From assembly GCA_031278295.1 (NCBI GenBank), contig JAITKQ010000174.1, positions 1-5,773 of the forward strand: DNA of 5,773 nucleotides. The letters are read 5' to 3'. The first letter of the stretch is position 1, and the number at the start of each line of letters is the position of its first letter. This DNA comes from Spirochaetaceae bacterium. GTDB taxonomy: Bacteria > Spirochaetota > Spirochaetia > Treponematales > Breznakiellaceae. The translations under genes were made by a program, and so were the position numbers. Below, piece by piece: positions 1 through 5,726 of this stretch. The notes beneath the pieces are model-generated. The model was not told where the DNA came from, made no database searches, and was given only the letters and a program-made list of their open reading frames with translations.

Positions 1-137
1 AGCACGGCGCCGTTCACGCTGACTCTGCCCGCCGCGATCAGTTTTTCACAGGCGCGGCGGGAGGCAACCCCGGCGTGGGCCAGGTATACCTGCAAACGGA
101 TTGCGCCGTGCGCGTCCTCTTCATTTTTACAGTTCAA
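1..137 (-). CDS. rluB: RluB-type 23S rRNA pseudouridine synthase, N-terminal part
   Basis: The gene is cut by the left edge, leaving 45 codons. The translation runs MNCKNEEDAHGAIRLQVYLA and then HAGVASRRACEKLI, followed by AAGRVSVNGAV. This is the classic S4-type RNA-binding domain that opens RluB/RsuA-family pseudouridine synthases; the catalytic domain lies outside the window. RluB converts a uridine in the peptidyl-transferase region of 23S rRNA to pseudouridine. No ATG exists in this frame after the nearest upstream in-frame stop. The best start is TTG at 137, with GGAAG at 151-147 placed 9 bases before it. That start overlaps the end of scpB by 11 bases, which fits translational coupling. 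The scpA-scpB-rluB order is common in bacteria and supports the call. RluB versus another RsuA-family member cannot be settled from the N-terminus alone. Confidence 0.85.
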   Translation of the reverse strand, partial: MNCKNEEDAHGAIRLQVYLAHAGVASRRACEKLIAAGRVSVNGAV

Positions 138-798
138 AACGATCCACTTCCGTTTCGTCCAGCTTTGGGAGATCAGCTATGCTTTCAAGCCGGAACAATG
201 TAAGGAATTCCTTCGTGGTGCCGAACTGCGTCGGGTGTCCGGCGATGTCCTTTTTGCCGGTTTCACGGATCAGGCCGCGTTCGGTAAGCAGGCGTATCAT
301 GTTGTCCGCCTGTACCCCGCGTATCGCCTCTATCTCGGCGCGGGTTATAGGCTGGGAATAGGCTATTATGGCGAGAGTCTCCATCGCGGCCCGTGAAAGT
401 TTTGCCGCGTTTTTACGTCCGTAACGTTCTTTTAACGCTTCCCAGTACTGTTTTTTGGGCGCTATCGTAATTCCGCCGCCTATCCTGACCAGCTCAACGC
501 CGCTTTCGGCGTGGCTGTAACGTTCTTTCAGCGTTTCCAGCGCCGCCTCTACGTCATTTTCAGAGAGAGAGGTGATGCGGGCGATCTGTTTTTCGTCTAC
601 CGGCTCCGCTTCGAGAAACAGTACCGCTTCCACCAGCGCGTCGTTGCTGAAAGCGCCGTCTTCCTGTCCTTCAAGCGCTGTTTCGCCGCCGTCCGCTTTG
701 CCTGAATCGTTCCCAAAAAATTCCTGGCTGTCAAGCTGATTCCCAAAGAGATCGGCCTGGTACGGCCCTGAGCTTTCCGTTTCTTCGTTATTTTCCAT
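127..798 (-). CDS. scpB: Segregation and condensation protein B (ScpB)
   Basis: This 223-residue protein is the non-kleisin accessory subunit of the SMC-ScpA-ScpB complex, which compacts and segregates newly replicated DNA. It acts as a dimer bound to the middle of ScpA. The first winged-helix domain starts near residue 52 (NDALVEAVLFLEAEPVDEKQ). The second contains LSRAAMETLAIIAYSQPITR (about 135-153), then EIEAIRGVQADNMIRLLTER and the family signature AGHPTQFGTTKEFL (about 186-199). Residues 1-50 form an acidic, low-complexity extension that most ScpB proteins lack. The reading frame stays open up to 864, but the extra 22 codons would lie wholly inside scpA. The ATG at 798 has a strong GGAGG ribosome site 8 bases upstream and is preferred. 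The gene overlaps the end of scpA by 11 bases and the rluB start by 11 bases. Confidence 0.95.
   Translation of the reverse strand: MENNEETESSGPYQADLFGNQLDSQEFFGNDSGKADGGETALEGQEDGAFSNDALVEAVLFLEAEPVDEKQIARITSLSENDVEAALETLKERYSHAESGVELVRIGGGITIAPKKQYWEALKERYGRKNAAKLSRAAMETLAIIAYSQPITRAEIEAIRGVQADNMIRLLTERGLIRETGKKDIAGHPTQFGTTKEFLTLFRLESIADLPKLDETEVDRFEL
147..151 (-). promoter_or_regulatory. Ribosome binding site for rluB
   Basis: GGAAG on the minus strand lies inside the end of scpB, 9 bases before the TTG at 137. It is the reason for preferring this non-ATG start, since the frame offers no ATG and the next candidate start lies too close to the S4 domain. Confidence 0.5.
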
Positions 799-1579
799 CG
801 GTTTCCCCTCCGTCTGATGCCGAAACAGTATCCGGAAGCGGTCCGCGTATCTGTATATCGCCAAACAGTTTATGCTGGTAAATCGTGACGAGTCTGTACT
901 TTACAGCCTCAAGTATCGCAAGGAACGCGCAGACTATGTCCATGATGGAGCCTTTGCGGACAAGCAGGTCGGTAAAATCACATTCCCCGCGCTGTTCGAC
1001 AAGTTCCGTCATCAACGTTATCTTTTCGTTTATAGAAACTTCCTCACGCAGATCCATGACGCGCTCGCCGGAAAGATGGGATACTAGGCTGGAAAATATG
1101 TTGAGTAGTTCCCAGACATCCGCCTTCTTCCAGAGTAGATCCTCGTCGTCAAAGGGCAGCACCCTCTGAAGCTTTTTTCGTTCCACCACCCATTCCGCCT
1201 CGCGTTCCTTCTCTTCCATTAGCCCTGACAGTTTTTTGAAGCGCTGGTACTCGATAAGCTGATCCACAAGTTCCTGACGCGGGTCTTCGATCTCCTCGCC
1301 GCCGTCAAATTCAAGAGGAAGCAGCATGCGTGATTTAATGTAGAGCAAGGTCGCGGCCATTACATGAAAATCGGAAAGTTCATCAAGCTCAAGTTCCCCC
1401 GAAAAACCAAGGTACTCCATGTACTGCTCGGTAATCTGTGAAACCGGTATATCGTAAAGGTTCACGCGGTTTTGCTTTATCAAAAAAAGCAAAAGGTCAA
1501 GGGGGCCTTCAAATTCCTTTAGTTTAAACTGATAGAGTTCCCTGCGCTCCCGCGTACCCTGATTCGAAGGTGCATCCAT
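788..1579 (-). CDS. scpA: Segregation and condensation protein A (ScpA, kleisin)
   Basis: This 263-residue kleisin subunit bridges the SMC head domains and carries ScpB, giving the condensin-like complex that organises the origin region of the chromosome. The N-terminal kleisin helices show FEGPLDLLLFLIKQ (about 23-36), VNLYDIPVSQITEQY (39-53) and LLYIKSRMLLP (78-88), all family hallmarks. RQELVDQLIEYQRFKKL (101-117) follows. The C-terminal winged helix, which binds the SMC head, is DIVCAFLAILEAVKYRL (about 214-230), followed by QHKLFGDIQI. Length is normal for the family. An in-frame TTG three codons upstream (1588) directly follows a TAG stop and is an alternative start. The only good ribosome-site-like sequence (GGGAGG near 1600-1605) is 14 bases before that TTG and 23 before the ATG, so the start is uncertain by three codons. 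The gap to the preceding lipoprotein gene is about 50 bases and shows no terminator. Confidence 0.95.
   Translation of the reverse strand: MDAPSNQGTRERRELYQFKLKEFEGPLDLLLFLIKQNRVNLYDIPVSQITEQYMEYLGFSGELELDELSDFHVMAATLLYIKSRMLLPLEFDGGEEIEDPRQELVDQLIEYQRFKKLSGLMEEKEREAEWVVERKKLQRVLPFDDEDLLWKKADVWELLNIFSSLVSHLSGERVMDLREEVSINEKITLMTELVEQRGECDFTDLLVRKGSIMDIVCAFLAILEAVKYRLVTIYQHKLFGDIQIRGPLPDTVSASDGGETDGK
805..811 (-). promoter_or_regulatory. Strong ribosome binding site for scpB
   Basis: GGAGGGG on the minus strand, inside the last codons of scpA, has its GGAGG core 8 bases before the ATG at 798. It decides the scpB start against the longer open frame reaching 864. Confidence 0.8.
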
Positions 1580-1630
1580 ATATGCCAACTATACCACAGC
1601 GGCCTCCCGGTTTCCAGCCGTCGCAAAGTT

Positions 1631-2836
1631 CTACATCTCCCGCGCCAGTTTGTCCGTACGCCACCATACAAGTTTTACCTCGTAATTGGTAGCCAAAAGC
1701 GCGGAAAGTATGCCTTCTTCCGATACGTCAAAGGTACAGTACATCAATTCATCACCGCTGACGTTTATTACGCCGCGCCGTTGTTCATCCGAGCCGTCCG
1801 CGGCAAGGAGCAAGATCGAGAAGCCTGTCTCTATAGGATAGTAAAAAAATACACGCCCCCCGTTCATAACCGCGAACATCGAATACAAAAGATTTTCGGC
1901 TACCTTCCGGCTGTTAACGGTTGAGTATGTCTCAAAAAACGGAATATCGACGCTTCCGGAAAAAGATGAATCGCCGGCGTTTATCATCCACAGGCATGAA
2001 CGGTCGGTCTCGCGCCCTGATACCGTTTTTGTGGATTCATCCAGTATTTCACGGTAATAGTCGATTTTTAAATATATTTTCCGCTCGTCCGGGGCGATGC
2101 TTACGCCGTCCAGTGACGGCGTAAGGCCGAATCTGCCGGGTGGTACCGGCAGATTGCTGTTGGAAAATAAAATGTCATAAATTTGGTAGCCTGACTTATC
2201 GTACCAAAAGACGCGCCGCCCGGCAGGCAGTTGGCAAACAACAACAATATCGTCGTCCTTCGACGTAAAAATATTTTCGATACGCGGAAAGGCCCCGCCC
2301 CCCCTGCCTTCCTGCCCCAGGTAATCAATAAATTTCCCGTCGGCGTCAAAATGGAGCACAAGGCGGTCGAGTATTATTTTTTCGTTCACATCGAAACCAT
2401 GCCGTTCCGGCGCAAGCCTGTCCTCTACAAAAATATGTTTTTCCGAATTAACGGCGATGGAACCCGGCTCCTGTAGCGGCCATTTATAGGCCCAGCGGGT
2501 TATTGCGGCCCCCTCCGTCTTTTCACGCAGCGAGAAGGGCGGCGGGTTTGTTTCATCGTTGTAAATCAAAAACAACAGATCGCCGTAAGAATTGTAACGG
2601 GTTATTTTTTCACCATTTCCGTTTGAAATGTAAAAAAGCCCGTCCCGCATTTTTAACGCGGTCTTTCGTGTGCTACGCGCCCCTTCCAGAGCAAACATAT
2701 CAATTTCATCTTCGAGGCGTCCTATACCGAAAGTGAACAGGTCTTCACGCTCAATGGAAGCGTTTCCGCTTTCCGAACATGACAAAAAAAGAAATATAAA
2801 AAACATAAGTGACACAAAGCGGACGCAAGCAGTCAT
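1631..2836 (-). CDS. Predicted lipoprotein with beta-propeller-like repeats, spirochaete family of unknown function
   Basis: This is a 401-residue exported lipoprotein. The N-terminus has one Arg (R6), then a hydrophobic stretch ending in FLFLSC, so Cys20 is the likely lipidated residue. The mature part has repeated strand-turn-strand units that look like blades of an NHL or six-bladed propeller: GLFYISNGNGEKITRYNSYG (about 66-85), SIAVNSEKHIFVEDR with LVLHFDADGKFIDYLGQEG (126-177), DDDIVVVCQLPAGRRVFWYD (194-213) and GVSIAPDERKIYLKIDYY (244-261). No catalytic motif is visible. It resembles spirochaete proteins that I tentatively recall being named after Leptospira LIC_12708; this was not checked. 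The ATG is 3 bases after the GH57 stop and has GAAGGA 8 bases upstream. Oddities are a run of seven Gs in the coding strand (2298-2304) and two perfect hairpins at 2100-2155. The role is unknown; envelope location is inferred from the lipobox. Confidence 0.85.
   Translation of the reverse strand: MTACVRFVSLMFFIFLFLSCSESGNASIEREDLFTFGIGRLEDEIDMFALEGARSTRKTALKMRDGLFYISNGNGEKITRYNSYGDLLFLIYNDETNPPPFSLREKTEGAAITRWAYKWPLQEPGSIAVNSEKHIFVEDRLAPERHGFDVNEKIILDRLVLHFDADGKFIDYLGQEGRGGGAFPRIENIFTSKDDDIVVVCQLPAGRRVFWYDKSGYQIYDILFSNSNLPVPPGRFGLTPSLDGVSIAPDERKIYLKIDYYREILDESTKTVSGRETDRSCLWMINAGDSSFSGSVDIPFFETYSTVNSRKVAENLLYSMFAVMNGGRVFFYYPIETGFSILLLAADGSDEQRRGVINVSGDELMYCTFDVSEEGILSALLATNYEVKLVWWRTDKLAREM
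2100..2155. repeat. Two adjacent perfect hairpins inside the lipoprotein gene
   Basis: The first inverted repeat is CTTACGCCGTC (2100-2110), a 4-base loop CAGT, and GACGGCGTAAG (2115-2125): an 11 base-pair perfect stem. Four bases later comes AATCTGCCGG (2130-2139), a 6-base loop, and CCGGCAGATT (2146-2155): a 10 base-pair perfect stem. On the coding strand this encodes NLPVPPGRFGLTPSLDGVS, a Pro/Gly-rich stretch between predicted propeller blades. Neither stem is followed by a T tract in the direction of transcription, so a terminator is unlikely. Possible explanations are an inserted palindromic element kept in frame, or an mRNA structure that affects translation or stability. Confidence 0.75.
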
Positions 2837-2839
2837 CTA

Positions 2840-4462
2840 TCATTTCCTTCTGAAAACACTGTAATTGATATACGGAAAAATATTGTTCCTGTGTTCAATA
2901 TCAGTCAAAAACCTTGTACTTAAATAACTGCTGCCGAGCGCCTCGTATATCGTGGTAAAATTCTTTAAATGGGACTCAAGTTCATTCTTTGCGTAGTTTT
3001 TCCATTTGGGAAGAGAAATATTGTTTTGTGCCGAAAGCAGGCGCTGCCAATCGGAACTTAACGCAAGAAGTATTTCACGCGCCGCTTGGTTAAGGGCGCG
3101 CTCCTTAATTCCCGTTTCGTTTCTAAAACGTTCGGCCAATTCCGCCATGCGTTCAGCCGCGTGGAAAAGGTGCCGGTAAAAACTGTCGTTCGAAGCGTCA
3201 ATCCAGGATTCGGCATAACCGTTAAAACCGGAGGAGGAGTATTCCGGCTTGGTAAGCTGGAACGGCATTTTTTCCTGGCTGTCCAGGTATTCTGACGGAG
3301 TCATGAATTTGATTCCGTTTTTTTTGCATCCGTTTCGGAAAACCGTTTCCAGAAATACCGGCCCCTCATGCCAGAATCGTCCCAAAAAGTCCGCGTTCCA
3401 CGCGCAGAGGCTGAGGGCGTCCCCGTCCAAATCTTTACGCATCAGTTCGGAAGCGCGGTTGAGCGCCGAAACGCGCCTTTCAAGAAATACATTGGCAAAG
3501 TTCCGGGCCTTTTCCGCCGCAAACGCCGGATCGTAGGGCTCGCGGCGTCTTTCGTTGTCCCCTATAGAAAAATACTTGTAGCCTGTAGAAAGCCGCGTCC
3601 CATCCTCTCCCAAAAATGGTTTTATCCTTTCAATTGGAAGATCATCCGCTACATCATGAAAAAAGTCACGGAAAGAGCCTTCAACGGGGATTCCTTGTTC
3701 CCTGTCCATTATGTCACGGTACGCGTAAAAATCCTTTACCAGCAGGCTGATGTCGTGCTTTGTCCTTAGTGGGAAAAAACTGCCGTACTTTGGAGGCGGA
3801 TTCGCCAAAAGCGCGCTGTGCGTGTCAATTATCGTATAGCGAAAATCATAAATGTCCAGATATGCGCTGAGTTCGGGATGATAGCCCATCTCCGACAGCC
3901 AAAATCCTTCGGGTTTTATTTTGAAAAATGTTTTATAAGAGGCAAGCGCGGTTTCAATTTGAGCGCGTATGACTTCAAAATGGTCTATATAAAACGGCAG
4001 CAAACAGTTTGTCGCGGTTGAGGCAAGCAGTTCGATTCTGCCTTTTTTTTGATAGTATGAAAGCACACGGGGAATATTTTTTTCATAGCGTTCTGTGAAA
4101 CTAATACGTCTTTCTATCGAGTTGTCATAATAATATTTCGCAAGATTATGCATGACAGGGTCGTTTTTTGTACGTTCAAGTTCTTCCGCGCCGAAAGCGA
4201 TTTGCCTGTCAACATAATCAAGGTAATGATTTATCATAAGTTCATCGGTTAGAAGATGGCAGAGTACAGGCGAAACCGCAAGGGCCAACCGGAATGGAAT
4301 CCGGTCGATTTCAAGGCGGTCGAATACTTCCAGCAACGGGAGCAGGGTCTCGGAAACTATCGCGAAAAAAGGAAGCTCTTCAAATGAAAAATCCAGGCTA
4401 CTTTTACGTGAGAACGGGATATGCGCGTTCAATACGATAGCAATAACATTCTTACCTGTCAT
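2840..4462 (-). CDS. GH57 family alpha-glucan branching-enzyme-like protein (DUF1957), catalytic Asp position altered
   Basis: The 540-residue, probably cytoplasmic protein matches the AmyC/branching-enzyme branch of glycoside hydrolase family 57. Region 1 is IVLNAHIPFSR (about 10-19). Region 2 is GRIELLASTATNCLLPFY (141-158). Region 3, GFWLSEMGYHPEL (186-198), keeps the nucleophile Glu at E191. TGYKYFSIG (293-301) and REPYDPAFAAEKA (307-319) are also family-like. Region 4 reads CAWNADFLGRFWHEGP (353-368), where active members have A-F-D-T-E-L-F-G-H-W-W-x-E-G-P. The general acid/base Asp is therefore Asn356, and the conserved Glu and His are Asp358 and Arg362. The C-terminal helical domain is present (GYAESWIDASNDSFYRHLF, then LSSDWQ). 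Active members transfer or hydrolyse alpha-1,4-glucan and make alpha-1,6 branches; this one may be inactive, or regulatory or binding in role. The start shares ATGA with the preceding stop and has no clear ribosome site, so coupling is likely. Confidence 0.9.
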   Translation of the reverse strand: MTGKNVIAIVLNAHIPFSRKSSLDFSFEELPFFAIVSETLLPLLEVFDRLEIDRIPFRLALAVSPVLCHLLTDELMINHYLDYVDRQIAFGAEELERTKNDPVMHNLAKYYYDNSIERRISFTERYEKNIPRVLSYYQKKGRIELLASTATNCLLPFYIDHFEVIRAQIETALASYKTFFKIKPEGFWLSEMGYHPELSAYLDIYDFRYTIIDTHSALLANPPPKYGSFFPLRTKHDISLLVKDFYAYRDIMDREQGIPVEGSFRDFFHDVADDLPIERIKPFLGEDGTRLSTGYKYFSIGDNERRREPYDPAFAAEKARNFANVFLERRVSALNRASELMRKDLDGDALSLCAWNADFLGRFWHEGPVFLETVFRNGCKKNGIKFMTPSEYLDSQEKMPFQLTKPEYSSSGFNGYAESWIDASNDSFYRHLFHAAERMAELAERFRNETGIKERALNQAAREILLALSSDWQRLLSAQNNISLPKWKNYAKNELESHLKNFTTIYEALGSSYLSTRFLTDIEHRNNIFPYINYSVFRRK

Positions 4463-5226
4463 CTGGTATTACAATGATCATCATTTTTCGGAAAAATTGG
4501 AATTCGCTCACCGTTTCTTAAGATCGCAAGATCATCTATGCCGGACATACCGAGCAATGTATTTTCATCATGGACAGGTACGCTTCTTTCCGGAATTTCC
4601 AGCATCTTGGGCAGCCTGAACGGGGAGGTGACGGCAAGCACCGCCTCGCCGCCGGAATGTGAAGCGCAAAGTGCGACATTGAACGGTGCGTCCGGTGTAC
4701 CTCCCGTCATGTTGCATATTTTTCTACAGGGACCGTCCGGCGGAAAATGGATATACCATTCCGAATCGGAAGGGCTTACCGGGATGGTAAACAGCGAGCT
4801 TACCGTACTGCCCATTTTGCATTTGTCCAGGCTTACGCGCAAAAAATATCCACGGAAACCGGGCGATTTTTCATAAATCTTTCTGTCCGCCTCCCGGATT
4901 TCCCAGAAAACAAAAACCCAAAGAGGATCGCGCACGATCACGTCGATTTGCGTAATATTGTAGTGTTTTGGCAGTTCCACCGGCTCAGGGACAGGCGGGA
5001 TATTTTCAGAATCGACAAAATCTGTCTCAGGATGATTGGCCTTCAGACTCCCGGCCTGAAAAAACGTAAGGCAGGGCGCGTTATCCAAAAGTTCTTCGAT
5101 TATGAAAGGGCGTTCCAAATCTCGCGGGATATCAATTCCAAAATGGATAGCCAGATCTTTCAGTTCCTGTGTAGAAAGTCTTTCAAGGTAAGACAGACCA
5201 AAATCAACGCTATAAAGCATACTCAT
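4459..5226 (-). CDS. DUF4912 family protein with SAP/Rho-N-like N-terminus
   Basis: This is a 255-residue protein of unknown biochemical function. Residues about 14-48 (ERLSTQELKDLAIHFGIDIP, then RPFIIEELLD) resemble the short helix-extended SAP or Rho-N fold often found at the front of DUF4912 proteins. The DUF4912 core starts near LPKHYNITQIDVIVRDPLWV (85-104), continues FVFWEI, and includes SEWYIHFPPDGPCRKI (155-170), the usual motifs of the family. No signal peptide is seen. As I recall, DUF4912 genes are often next to GH57/DUF1957 genes, as here, so a shared role in alpha-glucan handling is inferred. The frame stays open to 5604, but that extension is made of GC-rich tandem repeats that are open in several frames and look non-coding. 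The ATG at 5226, or the in-frame ATG at 5220, starts the conserved part and lies just after a promoter. The first gene of the run, it has no visible ribosome site. Confidence 0.85.
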   Translation of the reverse strand: MSMLYSVDFGLSYLERLSTQELKDLAIHFGIDIPRDLERPFIIEELLDNAPCLTFFQAGSLKANHPETDFVDSENIPPVPEPVELPKHYNITQIDVIVRDPLWVFVFWEIREADRKIYEKSPGFRGYFLRVSLDKCKMGSTVSSLFTIPVSPSDSEWYIHFPPDGPCRKICNMTGGTPDAPFNVALCASHSGGEAVLAVTSPFRLPKMLEIPERSVPVHDENTLLGMSGIDDLAILRNGERIPIFPKNDDHCNTR

Positions 5227-5228
5227 AT

Positions 5229-5256
5229 AATGTACATTTGGAATGTCGACTGTCAA
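5229..5256 (-). promoter_or_regulatory. Sigma70-type promoter for the DUF4912-led operon
   Basis: On the minus strand a perfect -35 box TTGACA (5256-5251) is followed after 16 bases by TACATT (5234-5229), a 4 of 6 match to the -10 box. Transcription would be expected to start near 5222, at or between the two ATGs (5226 and 5220), giving a leaderless or near-leaderless mRNA. This fits the lack of a ribosome site. It is the only convincing promoter seen ahead of the gene run. Confidence 0.5.
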
Positions 5257-5273
5257 TACGTAGGTACGCAGGC

Positions 5274-5472
5274 AGACCCGCTGGCGGGTGTGTAGCGGAT
5301 GTGAGACCCGCTGGCGGGCGCGTATGCCTATCGCTTTTTGCGGAGCGACGGCAGAACCCGAACTTCGCTTTGGGGATGCTACCGCGTAGCGGATGTGAAG
5401 CCCGCTGGCGGGCGTAGCGGATGTGAGACCCGCTGGCGGGCGCGTAGCGGATGTGAAGCCCGCTGGCGGGCG
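5274..5472. repeat. Array of 28-30 base palindrome-containing tandem repeats
   Basis: Full copies lie at 5292-5321, 5386-5413, 5414-5443 and 5444-5472, with a partial copy at 5274-5291. Each begins GTAGCGGATGTGA and ends CCCGCTGGCGGGC. Two alternating subtypes differ in the middle (GAGACCC at 5292 and 5414; GAAGCCC at 5386 and 5444). The second half is a self-complementary core, GCCCGC-TG-GCGGGC in the second subtype. The last three copies are directly adjacent. There are no unique spacers of constant length, so it is not a CRISPR array. The unit has no stop codon in any of the three minus-strand frames, which explains the false N-terminal extensions on the DUF4912 gene. It resembles REP-like or palindromic intergenic elements; function is unknown. 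Confidence 0.85.
5322..5385. other. 64-base segment interrupting the repeat array
   Basis: This segment splits the first full repeat from the last three and does not share the repeat sequence. It has a small inverted repeat TCGCT (5331-5335) with AGCGA (5344-5348). At its right edge GCTAC-CGC-GTAGC (5378-5390) forms a 5 base-pair stem that reaches into the next repeat copy. It may be a second repeat type, or an insertion into the array. Confidence 0.45.
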
Positions 5473-5519
5473 ATTGACGTTTTTCCTGATTTGTAATACG
5501 CTTAGGGTAACGTTGATTG

Positions 5520-5578
5520 AGCGCTGCCGTGGAGTCAAATGAGGCGCGGAACACCATGGGATAGCGCTTGTTTTTTTT
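5520..5578 (+). terminator. Terminator-like hairpin followed by eight Ts, plus strand
   Basis: AGCGCT (5520-5525) can pair with AGCGCT (5563-5568), and CCGTGG (5527-5532) with CCATGG (5554-5559) with one G-U pair. This gives about 12 base pairs with a small internal loop and a 21-base loop. The stem is followed by TG and T8 (5571-5578), as in an intrinsic terminator for plus-strand transcription. No plus-strand gene is visible to its left, so it would act on an antisense or small RNA, or be a chance structure. The long loop weakens the case. Confidence 0.35.
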
Positions 5579-5623
5579 ATGCACGGGTAAGGGCGGATTA
5601 GCATTGATTTAACCGGCGCTTTC

Positions 5624-5667
5624 TTAGGGAAACGCTGATTAACTTGACGCTAATCGCGTTTCCCTAA
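5624..5667. repeat. 44-base near-perfect inverted repeat
   Basis: TTAGGGAAACGC (5624-5635) is matched by GCGTTTCCCTAA (5656-5667), and inside it GATTA (5637-5641) by TAATC (5651-5655). Only T5636 is unpaired and the loop is 9 bases (5642-5650), so the stem has 17 base pairs. No T tract follows on either strand, which argues against a simple terminator. Confidence 0.9.
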
Positions 5668-5670
5668 TGT

Positions 5671-5694
5671 ATTTGCTCATTTCATTGCGCAAAT
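5671..5694. repeat. Short inverted repeat ATTTGC/GCAAAT
   Basis: ATTTGC (5671-5676) and GCAAAT (5689-5694) can form a 6 base-pair stem with a 12-base loop. It starts 3 bases after the preceding 44-base palindrome and shares bases 5688-5694 with the outer stem or bulge of the next hairpin, so the two structures exclude each other. Confidence 0.5.
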
Positions 5695-5718
5695 GGGGTA
5701 AACTTTGTTTACCTTGCG
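5688..5718. repeat. Inverted repeat GGTAAAC/GTTTACC with outer CGCAA/TTGCG stem
   Basis: GGTAAAC (5697-5703), a 3-base loop TTT, and GTTTACC (5707-5713) form a perfect 7 base-pair stem. CGCAA (5688-5692) and TTGCG (5714-5718) can add 5 base pairs across a 4-base bulge (5693-5696). Confidence 0.7.
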
Positions 5719-5726
5719 TTAAAGTA

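Noticed and set aside
799..864. Longer ScpB starting at 864
   Set aside because: The extra residues lie entirely within scpA in another frame, and the ATG at 798 has a strong ribosome site.
1470..1494. Inverted repeat TTTTGCTTT/AAAGCAAAA inside scpA
   Set aside because: It is A/T-rich low complexity within conserved ScpA coding sequence (LFLIKQN), so it is explained by codon content.
3086..3769. Plus-strand open frames opposite the GH57 gene
   Set aside because: They are antisense to a full-length conserved protein and show no domain or ribosome site.
5274..5472. CRISPR array
   Set aside because: Repeats are directly adjacent or split by one 64-base segment; there are no regular unique spacers and no cas genes in the window.
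5474..5499. Plus-strand promoter TTGACG with TGTAAT or TAATAC feeding the terminator-like hairpin
   Set aside because: Spacing is only 12 or 14 bases, too short for a standard sigma70 promoter.
5210..5584. Minus-strand 124-codon open frame upstream of the DUF4912 gene
   Set aside because: Most of it is the GC-rich repeat read in one phase; there is no ribosome site and no recognisable domain. The first about 37 codons before the repeats could be a decayed gene start, but nothing supports it.
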